From Paraspadella gotoi (taxonomy: Eukaryota; Chaetognatha), in contig CM119267.1 of assembly GCA_051294375.1 (NCBI GenBank), positions 10,314,053 to 10,378,052 on the forward strand: a stretch of DNA of 64,000 nucleotides, written 5' to 3'. Shown here one piece after another: positions 12,463-24,824 of this stretch; position 1 is the first letter of the stretch, and each line of letters starts with the position of its first letter. The translations under genes were made by a program, and so were the position numbers. The notes beneath the pieces are model-generated. The model did not search any database and was not told where the DNA came from. It saw only the letters and a list, made by a program, of their open reading frames with translations.

Positions 12463-12565
12463 ATGAAATTGGTACAACCAATATAAAAATTATCCATTCA
12501 TTTAATAAATAAGCTATCTTGCCCCTGACTTTGGACAGGCTTTGGTGGTTTAAGGCCTCCATCAC
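12463..12565. repeat. dispersed repeat, copy 1
   Basis: About 100 bases beginning ATGAAATTGGTACAACCA and containing CTATCTTGCCCCTGACTTTG. The same sequence occurs in RAPGEF intron 1 at 47210-47312 (and its duplicate at about 57448-57548) and, degraded, at about 18140-18230. Occurrence at two unrelated loci indicates an interspersed element of unknown class. Confidence 0.7.
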
Positions 12566-12727
12566 TTATATAACTTTGAGGGAAACAAAATTACTAACAT
12601 GAAAAATATTAAAAGACGGGGGGAATAAAAAAGGACAAGAGGTAAGAGAAATATGAAAAAAAGCTCTCTCTCTCTCTCTCTCCTCTCTCTATCTCTCTCT
12701 CGGTCAAGGGCATTGGGATCGAAAGTT

Positions 12728-12777
<50 letters not shown>

Positions 12778-13535
12778 CTCTCTTTCTTGGTCAGANNNNN
12801 NNNNNNNNNNNNNNNNNNNNNNNNNNNNNNNNNNNNNNNNNNNNNNNNNNNNNNNNNNNNNNNTGGTCAAGGGCATTGGGATGGAAAGTTTCTTTTCTTC
12901 TGGATCGCGGTGTAGACTGGGAAGGGTCCATTCGACGATTTCCGAAAAAGGGAAAGTCGATTGAATCGAATGGTCCCTTTGTACCAAGAGGAAAGAGGTT
13001 CTTGGGGAAAAGATTTTGGGACGGTGACGACGACGACAACGACGACAACGACGACGGCGACAATGTTGATTAAGAAAAATCTAGTCACGTGATCCTTGAT
13101 CGAAGTGGAAGAAATTCCCTCACCAAGAGGCAAGAAAAACCAAACAAACTTTGCTGGCGCTCGATCACTACTTTCTCCAAAAACGGTCGCCGCTTCGCAA
13201 GTGGCAGGATTTCTTATTTCTGCGGTCGTGGATCGTTACTCAATTTAATTTACTAAGATGTTACAAAATTGTCAATCAATTTAATTGTCAGTCGGGAATA
13301 ATTTCCAAATTTTTAACTAATTTTCCCTGATGTTACTTATGTCATAAGTAACATGTCATAACTCATAAGTTATGAATCACGATTTTGGTTTTTGCTTTAA
13401 AATTAGTATTTAAGATTGAAAAAATGTAGAAGGCCTACGAATGGCAGCTTTTTTTTAGCGGTAGGTATGAAATTATCGCCTTTATTCATGCATTATTAAA
13501 AAAAAGTAAAATTCGATCGATTTTANNNNNNNNNN
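12566..13535. other. CT-repeat-rich spacer with N gaps
   Basis: (CT)n tracts at 12661-12795, a 68-base gap at 12796-12863, a GAC/GACAAC trinucleotide run at 13022-13070 and AT-rich sequence to the gap at 13526-13535. No gene recognised. Confidence 0.5.
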
Positions 13536-14475
13536 TGTAAAAACATGGTTGTTCTCTTCTCAATCTTTGACCGGAAATCGATGACCAGAAAGAAACGTGC
13601 GCCCTCTTTAGTTTGACAGCAAAAAAGAAAGGAAGGCGATTGGACAGATGGAGACTGACCGTCGGAACTTGGCGTCCCGGCGTGCAACCAGACTGTGGAT
13701 GGACAGAACGGGAGGACAAGAGGCGATTAGAAGGACCTATTCAATTGTTTTGTTGGTTTAAAATTGAAAAGAAAGAAAGAAAAAGTAGTAAATGCGAGAA
13801 ACCGTCGGGCCATGGAAATGCGAAAGGTTAGAAAAATCTTCAACCGGCTGACGGAGGCACGGGGCGGCGCGGCGACGGGGCGGCTTTGGGGCGGGCCCGG
13901 CGTGGCGCATCGACGTCCGTACTCGCGTGACCCATAGAAAGAAAACGAGAAGAGACTTTTTTCCCTTCTCAGCCTTCCAGGTGGCGGCCGAAGATTCCAA
14001 GGAAACGAAATTTATTTGCAGCGTCGCCGGGAAAACATCAACTACCTTCGCCACCCAGTAGATCGGGATTTCTTTTTTTTTTTTTATATTCGCTGCCAAG
14101 AAATTTGCGCCGTTACCGTCGCGGAACGAGCGTCATTTTTGGCGACGTTACAACTTTAGTCTCTGTTTTCTGATCGAATCTGGGAAATCGAGAAAAAAAT
14201 AAACAAACACGAAGACATCGACCGCAAACAAACCCGGATAAGGAACTTTGTTCAAAAACCAAAATAGGGGAAGGAAATCAATTCTAATTAACAACTTCGT
14301 AAAAATAACAAGTGCGAATTTACTGCGTTGGAGGAGACGACGACGAAGACGACGAAGACGACGACGACGACGAGAGCAGACGACATCGACGAGAACGAAA
14401 GAGCGAAAGAGAGACAGAGAGCGAGAGAAAGAGAAACAGAGAAGTCTGACTCCTAAAAGGATCCTTCCCAGTCTT

Positions 14476-14511
<36 letters not shown>

Positions 14512-14530
14512 AAGAAGGAATGCGAACAAA
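13536..14530. other. GC-rich block of unknown role plus GAC/CT repeats
   Basis: 13800-14160 is distinctly GC-rich (CpG-rich at 13850-13930), followed by GACGAC repeats at 14330-14375 and (CT)n at 14480-14512. A plus-strand reading after an AG at 13980 gives VAAEDSKETKFICSVAG, faintly Ig-like, then a stop. Neither strand yields a convincing exon chain. It may be a promoter/5' UTR region. It recurs at 19540-20170 only because the whole unit is duplicated. Confidence 0.35.
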
Positions 14531-15175
14531 GAAGAGAGATGAAGAAATTAGAACGGACTAAGTCTTCAGCGTTGGACGAGTGCAACGAAAAAATACCGAG
14601 TTTAAGTCGCTCTCGTTCGCGGTCCAGTTTTCGGGTCCGCTTCGCTTCCTTCGCATGACCGATCATTCTCGTTCACTTTATACTCTTGGTTATGAGAAGA
14701 AAAAAAACCTATGCTGCACGTTTTGCGTAGGAGTATGGATCGTCCGATTTATGAATAAATTTGTAATAACATAAGAGATGGATTTATTCTAGTATGACCA
14801 TATACGTTGAACATTCGTAATGTTTTCAAAGCATAAATTCAACCCAAAATTCGTCGTTGAAGAGAAACTGTTACAAAAATGATGGAAACGTTAACACAGC
14901 CAAGAAAGGGCGGCTAAACTCAGCCCTATACTTTCCCAGGGAACTTTACTCAATCCAAATACACAACTGGAACTCGAATTTTCAATTTTAAAAAAAATCT
15001 GGTAATTACAAATTAACATTAGGTTTCATTTGTAAATAAGTTGGTAGTTTGTGTAAATGTTCGTGTAATGTAAGAGAATATATATGAAAATATTGAAGCT
15101 TGAAACCGAGATGCATATTCTTGGAAAGAAATTCACAGAGAAACATTCTTTTACGTCTTTTCTTTAGCAACAACC

Positions 15176-16944
15176 ATGGAATACAGACCGTCTCCCGCCT
15201 GACTCACGCTTCGCCGCGTTCATTAGCGCCTTGGAAATTCTCTTCGTCCTGGGATCTGTCGTCGTCATGGCGATCGTCATCGACTTCAACCTCGCCCTCG
15301 TCGCTCATGGAAGCGGCGTTGCTCGGTTGCGGCGTCGTCTCCGTCGGCGTCACCTGGTTTTTCGGCGCCAGTTTCGTTAAGAGGCGAGGATTTTTCTTTC
15401 GCGTCGCGATTTCTGGAAAAACTTATTTTTTATTTGTATTCTTTAAAAGTAAGAACCATCAAACTCTCAGACTGGTTTCCGCGATGATCTTTTTGGTTGT
15501 GATTAACTTTTCCAGCTTCGACATGGAGCGATCCTAGCGACAAAAGTCTCCGCCTCTTGTTTTGCACCCGATTTGCTGGCATCGGGCGGAAATTCATCGC
15601 GGATCGAGATCGAGGGTCTCGCCGTGACGCTCATCCTTCACGCTTCGTTCTTACAGCCTTCCCTGTCTCTTGATTCAGGTTTAAGAGGGTTTTAGTTGAC
15701 TTATTTTAGACGAAGAGAGAGAATTATTGATACGTGTTAATGACAGAACCGTTCAATATAAGCAGTCCCTGAGCTTCCGATCAGGCTGTAACACCGAGTT
15801 TACAGCGGGTTAAGCGCCCCGTCCCTCTTAACTGCAAGGGAGGCCACCGGGTAGAACCCCGGACCTTTGAGTTGGGGAGCGAATGACTTGCCTCCGGCAC
15901 AATGGCCGTGATGAACGGTTTGTGGATTTGGTCCACCATAGACCTAATTTAACTTCCTCTCCCAAACTTCTTTTCACTTGCAGCTTTACGTGAAGAGCAT
16001 CTTTCTGGTTCACTGGTCGTCGCTGAGAACCTCTTTCGTCGCCACCACCGTCACCGAGCTGGTGGCGCGCGTTCAATCGAGGCCTCGCCTTTAACATCAT
16101 GGACGACTCCTAGTGGCCTTCCTTTTCCACCTGGTGGCCATCGCCGTCACCTCGACATTACCTTGTCTGCTTCTTTTTGTTTTTCGTCGACTCGTTCGAA
16201 AAAAGAGGAGGAGGAAGAAAGGAAGGAAGAGGAGAAAGAGGAGGAAGAGGATTAAGAAGATGGAAGTTTCTGGTGAGAGAATTTTTGAGAGTGAGGGAAT
16301 ATTATTAATAATATTATTAAATAATCGCTCTGTCTACGACGATGCCAGCCAAGAAATTGTGCTCGCTCAATTTTTTTAACTTTTCTTTCCAGTCTGCGAC
16401 CCTCCTTGAGGACCCATTCAAGCCAACTCCATCCCGCTCCCTTCACCAACCATCAAGAACGTCCGTCTACATTCGTCTCTCCGTCTGGACCCTCCTCGTC
16501 TCGCCTGGTTGGCCCAAGTCTGGCCTCACCGTCCCCTCCATTTTCAACTGCTTCGTGAGGGAAACTGCTGCCGACGGGGTGCTGCTGGCCGCTGACCTTT
16601 CACCTGCTGCCGCTGCCCGCTCTCGCGGGAAGGGAGTGAGGAAAGAATTGTCCGAATTTAAATAAAGACTTAACGTTTTACTTTAGTATCTCTTTATTTT
16701 TAGACGCTGGCTGCCAAGTGAAACTGCGAGTTGTCAAAAACGGATTTGATCGTCTTCTTTCGCCGTCGTCGTCTTCGAAGCAACGATGGCCGTTTACTTC
16801 TTCGCCGGGAGTCTGGAGGCTCGTCATCAAGAGTTGGCCATGAGGTCGGAGAAGATCCCATTCCTCAAACCATGCCCGAAATCCAAAGGACAGCTTGATT
16901 ATTGCTTGATTTCTGCGAGAATTTTTTTATATCCAGTGCAGTGA
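15176..16944 (+). pseudogene. second, frameshifted copy of the multi-pass membrane protein gene
   Basis: Same five-exon order as 9352-11012, starting at the ATG at 15176. Frames are broken in exon 1 (extra bases near 15185 and 15302), exon 2 and exon 3. The last exon lacks the TGA of copy 1 because of an extra A at about 16840, and stays open to TGA at 16942-16944. Given evenly spread indels in non-coding sequence too, assembly error is more likely than a true pseudogene. Confidence 0.75.
15750..15942 (-). mobile_element. tRNA-derived SINE, copy 3
   Basis: Counterpart of the intronic SINE at 9931-10112 within tandem copy 2, with small indels. Not an independent insertion. Confidence 0.65.
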
Positions 16945-19231
16945 GAAAATAATGATGTGCGTTTTCTCATTATTTCACTTGAAAATTATACTTAAAATCT
17001 CAGAAAAATTTATACTTAAAGTTCTCTGAATAATATTTTTTTTGGGCAAAAGTAGTTAGCATATTATAATTGTTCAGTGCTATTTCATTGACAAACTTGG
17101 GCATTCAGTATTTTTTTAAATGAAGCAGGTTTGTAAAGTATTTACATAATTAATTTGCTACTGTGGGATGTTCAATGAGTGATTCACACCACTAAATTGA
17201 ACCGTTTGAAGAAAGAAAAAGACATTGAAAAAAAAAAGAAAAGAAATAAAAAGAGAGATTCTAACGAAAAGAAAATCCTATTTACCTCGTTAGAAGAAAG
17301 AGAGAAAAACTCTTTGCCCGGGATTTTCAGCCGGAGATTGAAAACAAACGACAACAACAACAACAGCGTTGCCAAACAATATCAACGATCCTCTTTGGTC
17401 GCAAAATCTTAAGCGAGACGCAAACATCACGTGACGCGCGAAGTTTGTTTTTTTTTCCAGAAGAAACGGGGCGAATCAAAGAAAAATTCCGAAATAATAA
17501 AGGTCGACCCGGTGGTATGTGTGCTCTCTGGGGAAGGTTCATGATGGGTTATTTATTTATTCATTGCTCGTAAAATGTCATTGTTATAAACGGTTCTCAG
17601 TGTGACTCAATTTTGTTCTTTTGTTCATTTTCGTGAATCTGAATAACGTAAAGAGGTTAAAGATGACGAAGATACGATGATGACGTGGACGACGACGACG
17701 ATGAAGAGAACGAATAGATAATGACGCCATCGACGTCACACCTTCAAGTCGACAGGTATCGTGATAACACGAAAGAGGGAGTCGCGGGTTCGTGTCGAGG
17801 GAACCAGAAAATTTAGGGAGCGACGGGATGGTTGGAAGGAGGGAAGTGAATTATAATATCTATGAGGTGGCTAATATGGGCTATATTTAGAAATTATTTT
17901 TATAACTGCCTTCTTCGTTTTGCGAACGGAAAGAATTGGATTCGAGACAAAATGAGGTTGGCGGGGGGGGGAGAAAAGGGAATTGAGAATGAGCTATTGG
18001 AGGTTCGATTTGTTTCTTCGATAGAATTTTAAAAAAGAAAAAGAATTAGAGAGGAAAAAGGGAAAAGAAAAGAAGAAAAATGAGGAAAAGAAGGGCCTAT
18101 GTAAATGGAAATAGTAAGTACCTAGAAATAATGATATGAAATTGTAAAACAAACTATAAGAAAATTTACATTCATTAAAAAAAGCTATCTTTCCCTACTT
18201 CTGGCAGGCTATGTGGTGTTTAAGCCTCCATCCAAATCTTCTTAACTACAGTTTCCCTTCGTTTCTCGCTCTTCAAAGTCTATTTATTATCCAGAGTCTG
18301 GACTTCCTGGATCATGAAGTGGAAAATCGTGCTTCAAAAAGAATGATTTCAATTGTATCGCTAAAAAGAACAATCCTTAAGATTAGATCGGGGAAAACAA
18401 ATTGTTAACTCGACACCATAGCACAAAAACAAGGACGCTGAAATTTTATGAAAATATACTAGTATATTAATATATATATAACTTTGAGGGAAACAAAATA
18501 CTAACGATGAAAAATATTAAAAGACGGGGGAATAAAAAAGACAAGAGGAAGAGAAATATAAAAAAAGCTCTCTCTCTCTCTCTCGTCACTTCCTTTCTCT
18601 CTCTCTCTCTCTCTCTCATCTCTCTCTCATCTCTCTTTCTCTCTCTCTCTTTCTTGGTCAAGGCATTGGGATGGAAAGTTCTTTTCTTCTGGATCGGCGG
18701 TGTAACTGGGAAGGGTCCATTCGACGATTCGAAAGGGAAGTCGATTGAATCGAATGGTCCCTTTTGATTCTGAAGATTTTACTAACGTTGATCTAAGAAA
18801 ATCGTTACAATTAAATTCGTCAATCAATTTTAATTGTCAGTCGGGAAATAATTTCGCAAATTTTAACTATTTTCCTGATGTTACTTATGTCATAAGTAAC
18901 ATGTCATAACATAGTTATGAATCACGATTTTGTTTTTGCTTTAAAATTAGTATTTAAGATTGAAAAAATGTAGAGGCCTACGAATGCAGTTTTTTTAGCG
19001 GAGGTATGAAATTATCGCCTTTATTCATGCATTATTAAAAAAAAAGTGAATTCGATCGATTTTAATCCTTTACCTGCATATATAGAGTTAATATTTGGTC
19101 ATTCATGAAAAAATCAACACTGCGTTTTAAAAATTGATATCAGGCGGTTATTTCCGTCTCTCTCTCTCTTTCTCTCTCTTCTCAGTCCACAGCTCGAGAG
19201 AGAGAGAGAGAGGAGAGAAGAGAGAAGAGAG

Positions 19232-19276
<45 letters not shown>

Positions 19277-20230
19277 GTGCTAATGTAAAAACATGGTTGT
19301 TCTCTTCTCAATCTTTGACCGGAAATCGATGACCAGAAAGAAACGTGCGCCTCTTTAGTTTGACAGCAAAAAGAAAGGAAGGCGATTGGGACAGATGGAG
19401 ACTGACCGTCGGAACTTGGCGTCCCGGCGTGCAACCAGACTGTGGATGGACAGAACGGGAGGACAGAAGAGGCGATTAGAAGGACCTATTCAATTGTTTT
19501 GTGGTTTATAAATTGAAAAGAAAGAAAGAAAAAGTAGTAAATGCGAGAAACCGTCGGGCCATGGAAATGCGAAAGGTTAGAAAAATCTTCAACCGGCTGA
19601 CGGAGGCACGGGGCGGCGCGGGCGACGGGCGGCTTTGGGGCGGGCCCGGCGTGGCGCATCGACGTCCGTACTCGCGTGACCCATGAGAAAGAAAACGAGA
19701 AGAGACTTTTTTCCCTTTCAGCCTTCCAGGTGGCGGCCCGAAGATTCAAGGAAACGAAATTTATTTGCAGCGTCGCCGGGAAAACATCAACTACCTTCGC
19801 CACCCAGTAGATCGGGATTTCTTTTTTTTTTTTATATTCGCTGCCAAGAAATTTGCGCGTTACCGTCGCGGAACGAGCGTCAATTTTTGGCGACGTTACA
19901 ACTTTAGTCTCTGTTTTCTGATGAATCTGGGAAATCGAGAAAAAAAATAAACAAACACGAAGACATCGACCGCAAACAAACCCGGATAAGGAACTTTGTT
20001 CAAAAACCAAAAATAGGGAAGGAAATCAATTCTAATTAACAACTTCGTAAAAATAACAAGTGCGAATTTTACTGCGTTGAGGAGACGACGACGAAAACGA
20101 CGAAGACGACGACGACGACGAGAGCAGACGACATCGACGAGAACGAAAGAGCGAAAGAGAGACGAGAGCGAGAGAAAGAGAAACAGAGAAGTCTGACTCC
20201 CTAAAAGGATCCTTCCCAGTCTTCTTTTTC

Positions 20231-20237
20231 TCTCTCT

Positions 20238-20325
<88 letters not shown>

Positions 20326-20422
20326 TTTCTCTTTCGCAGAAGCTCGAAACAGGAACGAAGGTTACGCGAGTTTAAAAAAAATGTGCGAAAAATAAAAATC
20401 GTTTGAAATTTTCGTCGTCGGC

Positions 20423-20463
<41 letters not shown>

Positions 20464-20703
20464 ATCTCTCTCTCTCCTCTCTCCTCATCTCTCTCTTCTC
20501 CTCTCTCTCTCCTCTCTCTCTCCTGTTTTTTTCANNNNNNNNNNNNNNNNNNNNNNNNNCACGTCTCATCTCTCTCTCTCTCTCCTCATCCTCTCTCATC
20601 TCTCTTCTTTCTCTTTCGCAGAAAGCTCGAAACAGACGAAGGGTACGACGAGTAAAAAAAGTGCGAAAAATAAAAATTCGTTTGAAATTTTCGTCGTCGG
20701 CGA

Positions 20704-20758
<55 letters not shown>

Positions 20759-21372
20759 ATACTCTCTCTTCCCTCTCTCTTCCCTCTTCCCTCCACTCTC
20801 CCTCTCCCCTCTCTCCGCTCATCTCCTCCTCTCTTCTTCTCTGCTCTCTCTTCCCCGATCTCCTCCCCTCTCGCTCCTTCCCTCTCTCCCTCGCCCTCTT
20901 CCTCGTCCCTCATCTCCTCTCATCATCTTTTTTTTCAACCCAATGGCATTTTTTTTCCAACTGCGCTCGACACAACAATTTTAAAAAATCCTAATTTTTT
21001 TCGCTTCTTTTGAATCCCAGGGAAAAAAAAACAAACTTTTAATTTTAAATCATCGCGGCGAATCTGCGCGAAAGAAAGAGATTAAGGTTCTCCCGACGAG
21101 AAACTGTTTACTCCTCGAAAATCGTGACTCACGATTTCAATAAAAGAGAAAAGACGAAGAGAATAAAGAACCATCATGCGGACCGGAGAAAGACAAAGGA
21201 CGGGCGCAGCCAGTCCAAACTCCGACGCGCCGAACCATTCTCCAACTCATTTGCATAACGGAGTTTCGACAGAGGAAGAGTCCGCCTCGTGACATCGTCC
21301 GTCGTCGTCCTTCGCGTGGGGATTTCGTCCGTCACTTTATTTTTTTCCCTTTTTTTTTGTCCGGTACGAAAG
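20231..21372. repeat. CT-repeat block with local duplication around a gap
   Basis: (CT)n tracts at 20231-20335, 20427-20530, 20560-20610 and 20702-20760. The segment with GAAGCTCGAAACAG and TTTGAAATTTTCGTCGTC occurs at 20339-20425 and again at 20622-20702, on either side of the 25-N gap at 20535-20559, so the gap edges overlap. From 21060 the sequence becomes GC-richer and is probably the promoter region of the following signal-peptide exon; it contains an octamer-like ATTTGCAT at about 21249. Confidence 0.65.
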
Positions 21373-21654
21373 ATGGCGCGGATTCACTCCTACCTCAATT
21401 CTCACGCCGACGTCTCGCGTCTTGCGACCGACAACGGCGCCCTCTTCGAAGACCTCCAACGAAATTCGACGAGGAGATCGGCGTCTCATTTAACCGTCGT
21501 CTTCGACAAACTCAACGGCGACGCCTTTATCCGCTCGTCGACACGCCAGATAGCACCGCCGCGCCGCCATCGGTGGCATAACGCAACTGTCAATGGCATT
21601 AGCGCCGCCTCATTGACTGTCAGCAGTTCGCGAGACGTCGGGCGCCGATCGCCG

Positions 21655-21772
21655 ATGTCGTGTTTCGCCACGCGCCCTGGTGGCGCCTTTCTCAGTGCCT
21701 TTTGTTTGCTGCTCTTACTGCGGATGAGCGAAGGACAACAGCAACCGTTGGACAACGGATTGCAATCTGAAG
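21655..21772 (+). CDS. first exon encoding a signal peptide (secreted or membrane protein, partial)
   Basis: From the ATG at 21655 the frame reads MSCFATRPGGAFLSAFCLLL, continuing LLRMSEGQQQPLDNGLQSE, then a G and a GTAAAT donor at 21773. That is a good signal peptide with a plausible cleavage site near MSEG. The same frame is open upstream to an ATG at 21373, which would add 94 polar residues and hide the signal peptide, so the downstream ATG is preferred. The exon ends in phase 1. This matches the start phase of the candidate exon at 23874 and of the LDLa-like exon at 40760, so it may be the 5' end of that PPxY membrane protein gene (inference). The splice donor and the next bases are repeated after the N gap at 21855-21864. 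Confidence 0.5.
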
Positions 21773-22780
21773 GTAAATCCAGCAACTTCGTTGGAATACT
21801 AAAAATTACCAAAAAAAATGTTTTCTTCTGTATGACACGTGAAAGTTAACGTGGNNNNNNNNNNAGGTAAATCCAGCAACATCGTTGGAATACTAAAAAT
21901 TACAATTTGTATGACACCGTGAAAGTTAACATGGCGAAACGTACCCATGCAAATTTTTAGCACATTTCTTTATCAGTGAGCCAAACTTGAAGCTTTATAT
22001 TAATAATACCGCACGCGTTTGGTTCTACCAGACTTATTTTACTTTTACCAAAACCCTCGCTTATCTATAAAAAAGGAAAATTAGTAAAAAGGTAATAAGA
22101 AGCAGACTCGAGGTTGCGAAAATCTCTGACAAAATTTTATACTTCTTCATTTGTCAGCTAAACCATATAGCCAAAAAATATTAAAATATTAAAAATGATT
22201 ATAATTATATACCAAATGATAGCTGAGACCAAGATCTTATTGTCTGATCCATTATTTGGTAATTTTTAATTAAGACATTATATGAAAAAGAAATCTAAAT
22301 AATTGATTCATATAATAGTAAAATAAAAAAAGTGAACTAATGAAATGAGGGTGAGACAAAAACGAAAAAAAAAAATTGTCTGATAAATGACTTGAGATAC
22401 ACGGGCGACGATGTGACGCATTTTCGAGAGGGACAGTCGTAAATCGATTGAATCCCGCGTGACCCTTTTGTTTGTTTCATTTTTTTTCCCCTCGCACTTA
22501 CGCGTCGCTTACGACGCAGTAAACTGGAAGGACGAGCGATCGTATCGATCGTTCGACTCCGAAAGCGAAGCATCGGGTTCTAGATTGTTGTTTACAACTT
22601 CCTCCTAAACGCCCCCCTCCTTCTGCCATCTCCCCCCCCCTCGGGGGTCCCCTTCCACGCTTAATGGTCGAACTCGAAGAAAACGTCTGACTCGACTAAA
22701 TGGCGGGAAAATGCTTGGATCTAGATAAAAACAGCTTGTTTCCGAAAAGATAAAAAAAAAACAACTTATTTTGTTTTCAG

Positions 22781-22847
22781 TTTGGAACCTCGTTTTGGAG
22801 GAAGGGCAGTTTCACCCCGACGTAACGGTCTTGCCCGATCTTGACTC
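22781..22847 (+). CDS. candidate internal exon
   Basis: Strong acceptor (TTTTGTTTTCAG) and a GTAAGG donor bracket 67 bases. They continue the phase-1 frame of the 21655-21772 exon as V-W-N-L-V-L-E-E-G-Q-F-H-P-D-V. The end phase (2) does not match the next candidate exon at 23874, so it may be alternatively used or spurious. No domain recognised. Confidence 0.3.
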
Positions 22848-23236
22848 GTAAGGAGGGGACTGCCTCCTTCTTGCCCGTTCCTCTCGGGAGTGAGCTCGCT
22901 CCTGGCCTTGATTCTAAATTCTTCGAACTTGCTCGAGTTTGCCCGAGCAGGATCTCGACGCTCGATTATCTCGGATCCCCGATTTTGTTATTTAGATTTT
23001 TTTTTCGTCGAAAGACAAAGGACATAATATAATTAGAAAAAGGAAAACTACGCAATTGAAGAAAAAATAGGCAGGACTTTATTCGATAGGATTATTTTTA
23101 AGAATAATTATTAACGACTTTGGTTGTGAGTCTGAGAAAAGATTAACCGAGAAGACAAATAGGAAACAGGAAGAAAAACCTGATTTTGGAATAAAAAAAA
23201 TGTAGACTAGCTAGACAAGTTATGGCCTGAGAATAT

Positions 23237-23300
<64 letters not shown>

Positions 23301-23873
23301 ACACATTCTTCTTTCTTTCATGCTTCGCAAGTTTCAATTGACTTCGTTTTCGTAAACCGCTTACGCTAGCGGAAACGCTAGACGCTGCCTCAAGCATCGT
23401 TCTACGAATAGTTAGGAAATATCCATCTTATGGCGACCAGAACAAATTAAAAAAAAAACTAGAAAATACTATAAGACGAAAAAAATATTTTAGTGTACAA
23501 AGGCTGGGATGAAAGTTCTTTGCGATTCTGATATAATCGGTATTCATGACTCGGCCAAACTCAAAAAATAAATCCGCTCATGCTGTGTGGACAAAAAATT
23601 GGAAAGAGAGACGAACGAATTTTTTTTACAAAAAAAAAAAGGGAAAAGAAATAAAAAATCTCTGAGAGTTCTTTCTCTTAAATTTATTCTCACTGTCGTA
23701 ATGGAAATTGTGGGAAAAAGGCGCCACGCGGCGTTTGGCGGTCGAAGGAGGTCGTGCCGCCTCGGCGTCACACGGAGTTCTCGCTTTCGGGATCACGTCA
23801 TAACCCGGCGAAATGATTGGGCATTGGGTATAGACAATGAGCAATGAACTGAAGCGTGCGTTATTAGATGCAG
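22848..23873. other. intron-like sequence
   Basis: Mixed AT-rich sequence with a (CT)n tract at 23238-23300. A GC-rich piece at 22850-22980 follows the candidate exon at 22781-22847 but shows no further splice pair. Confidence 0.4.
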
Positions 23874-23960
23874 TTTCAGACGGTTGCCCTTTTCTTGTTT
23901 GGTTTTACGACAGTGAATGTTACTTCGAAGGGGAGAGTCCTTGTCGTTCCGGCCATTGTG
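23874..23960 (+). CDS. candidate Cys-rich ectodomain exon
   Basis: After a CAG at 23871-23873 the phase-1 frame reads SDGCPFLVWFYDSECYFEGE and then SPCRSGHC, with four Cys in 25 residues, ending in phase 1 at a weak GTCGTA donor. It joins in frame to both the signal-peptide exon (21772) and the LDLa-like exon at 40760. Cys density suggests an extracellular disulfide domain. The evidence is frame, phase and composition only. Confidence 0.3.
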
Positions 23961-24824
23961 GTCGTACGTATGTATGTATGTATGTATGTATCTTTTTAAT
24001 ACGAAACTGGTTTAGAAATTTATTTCACTTTTCTAGTTTTCAAAGTCCATTACAGCGACATCTATGGCTGACGACAAAAACCTCACCGACGCCGACGGTT
24101 ATGATTCAAACAAACGTCAAAACATCTTAAAATAAAGAAAATTTAAGTAGAAAGGGAACCAAACTTTTAAAAAATTAAAACTTTCGCGCTTTATTTTTTT
24201 CTCCCATTCCACATCTCTTCATCGTTCCCTCACACTCTTCCCTTCCCTACCATTGACTCCCTCTCTCGATGACGTCCTCTCGCTCTCACAAATCCACTCC
24301 TCGTCGATTCGGTCAACATAACTGCCCGCCGATTTTTTCGAATTTTCGCTTCGAGAGAACGACGACGAGGACGACGACGAAAACGACGACCTCGACGCAG
24401 ACGACGACGACAGCGACGTTAACGTCAACCTCGTAAGAGTCTACAAAAGCTTTCTCATTAAAATTGGATTTGTTTACACATTTTTTCCCCCGATCGGCGA
24501 AAAAAAAAGAACTAAAGAGAGAAAAAAGTATTGTTCGACTCCGTCGTGAAACAAATTTTTATCTGATGACCTTTATAAGCGCGAGGGCCAGAGAGATAAA
24601 GTGAGAAAGAGAGGGTCTTATCTGAATTTCGAACAGAGGTTGTCAGCTGATGTTTGATCGCTGATACGGGAGGCGAGTATCCATTTTTGTTGCCAGGTCG
24701 GGAGCTTTTATTGCGGCGGTCGGATTAATGAGAGCGATTCTCCGAGCTCCGGTCAAAAGTGCATTGACAACGGACGCTCTTTAACAGACGACCGTGAAGC
24801 GATCCAAATATACAAAAGAAAATA
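23961..24824. other. intron-like or intergenic sequence
   Basis: TATG tandem repeat at 23968-23990, AT-rich sequence, and a GAC-rich stretch at 24355-24425. No gene recognised. Confidence 0.4.

Larger units (their letters stand above)
8838..14530. repeat. large tandem unit, copy 1
   Basis: About 5.7 kb carrying the multi-pass membrane protein gene and its 3' region. It is repeated in the same orientation at 14538-20230. Landmarks recur in the same order: the AGTCTTCAGC segment, the ATGGAATACA start, the intronic SINE, the Glu-rich exon, the AAGAAGGGCC repeat region and the GC-rich block at 13600-14100. This copy has fewer frame-breaking indels than copy 2 but has three N gaps (12337-12346, 12796-12863, 13526-13535). 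Confidence 0.9.
14538..20230. repeat. large tandem unit, copy 2 (indel-rich)
   Basis: Head-to-tail repeat of 8838-14530. Differences are dominated by single-base insertions and deletions scattered evenly through exons, introns and spacers, the pattern of an unpolished long-read copy. It lacks two of the three N gaps of copy 1 (those at 12337-12346 and 13526-13535), where it supplies sequence, including a (CT)/(GA) tract at 19158-19276. Confidence 0.88.
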
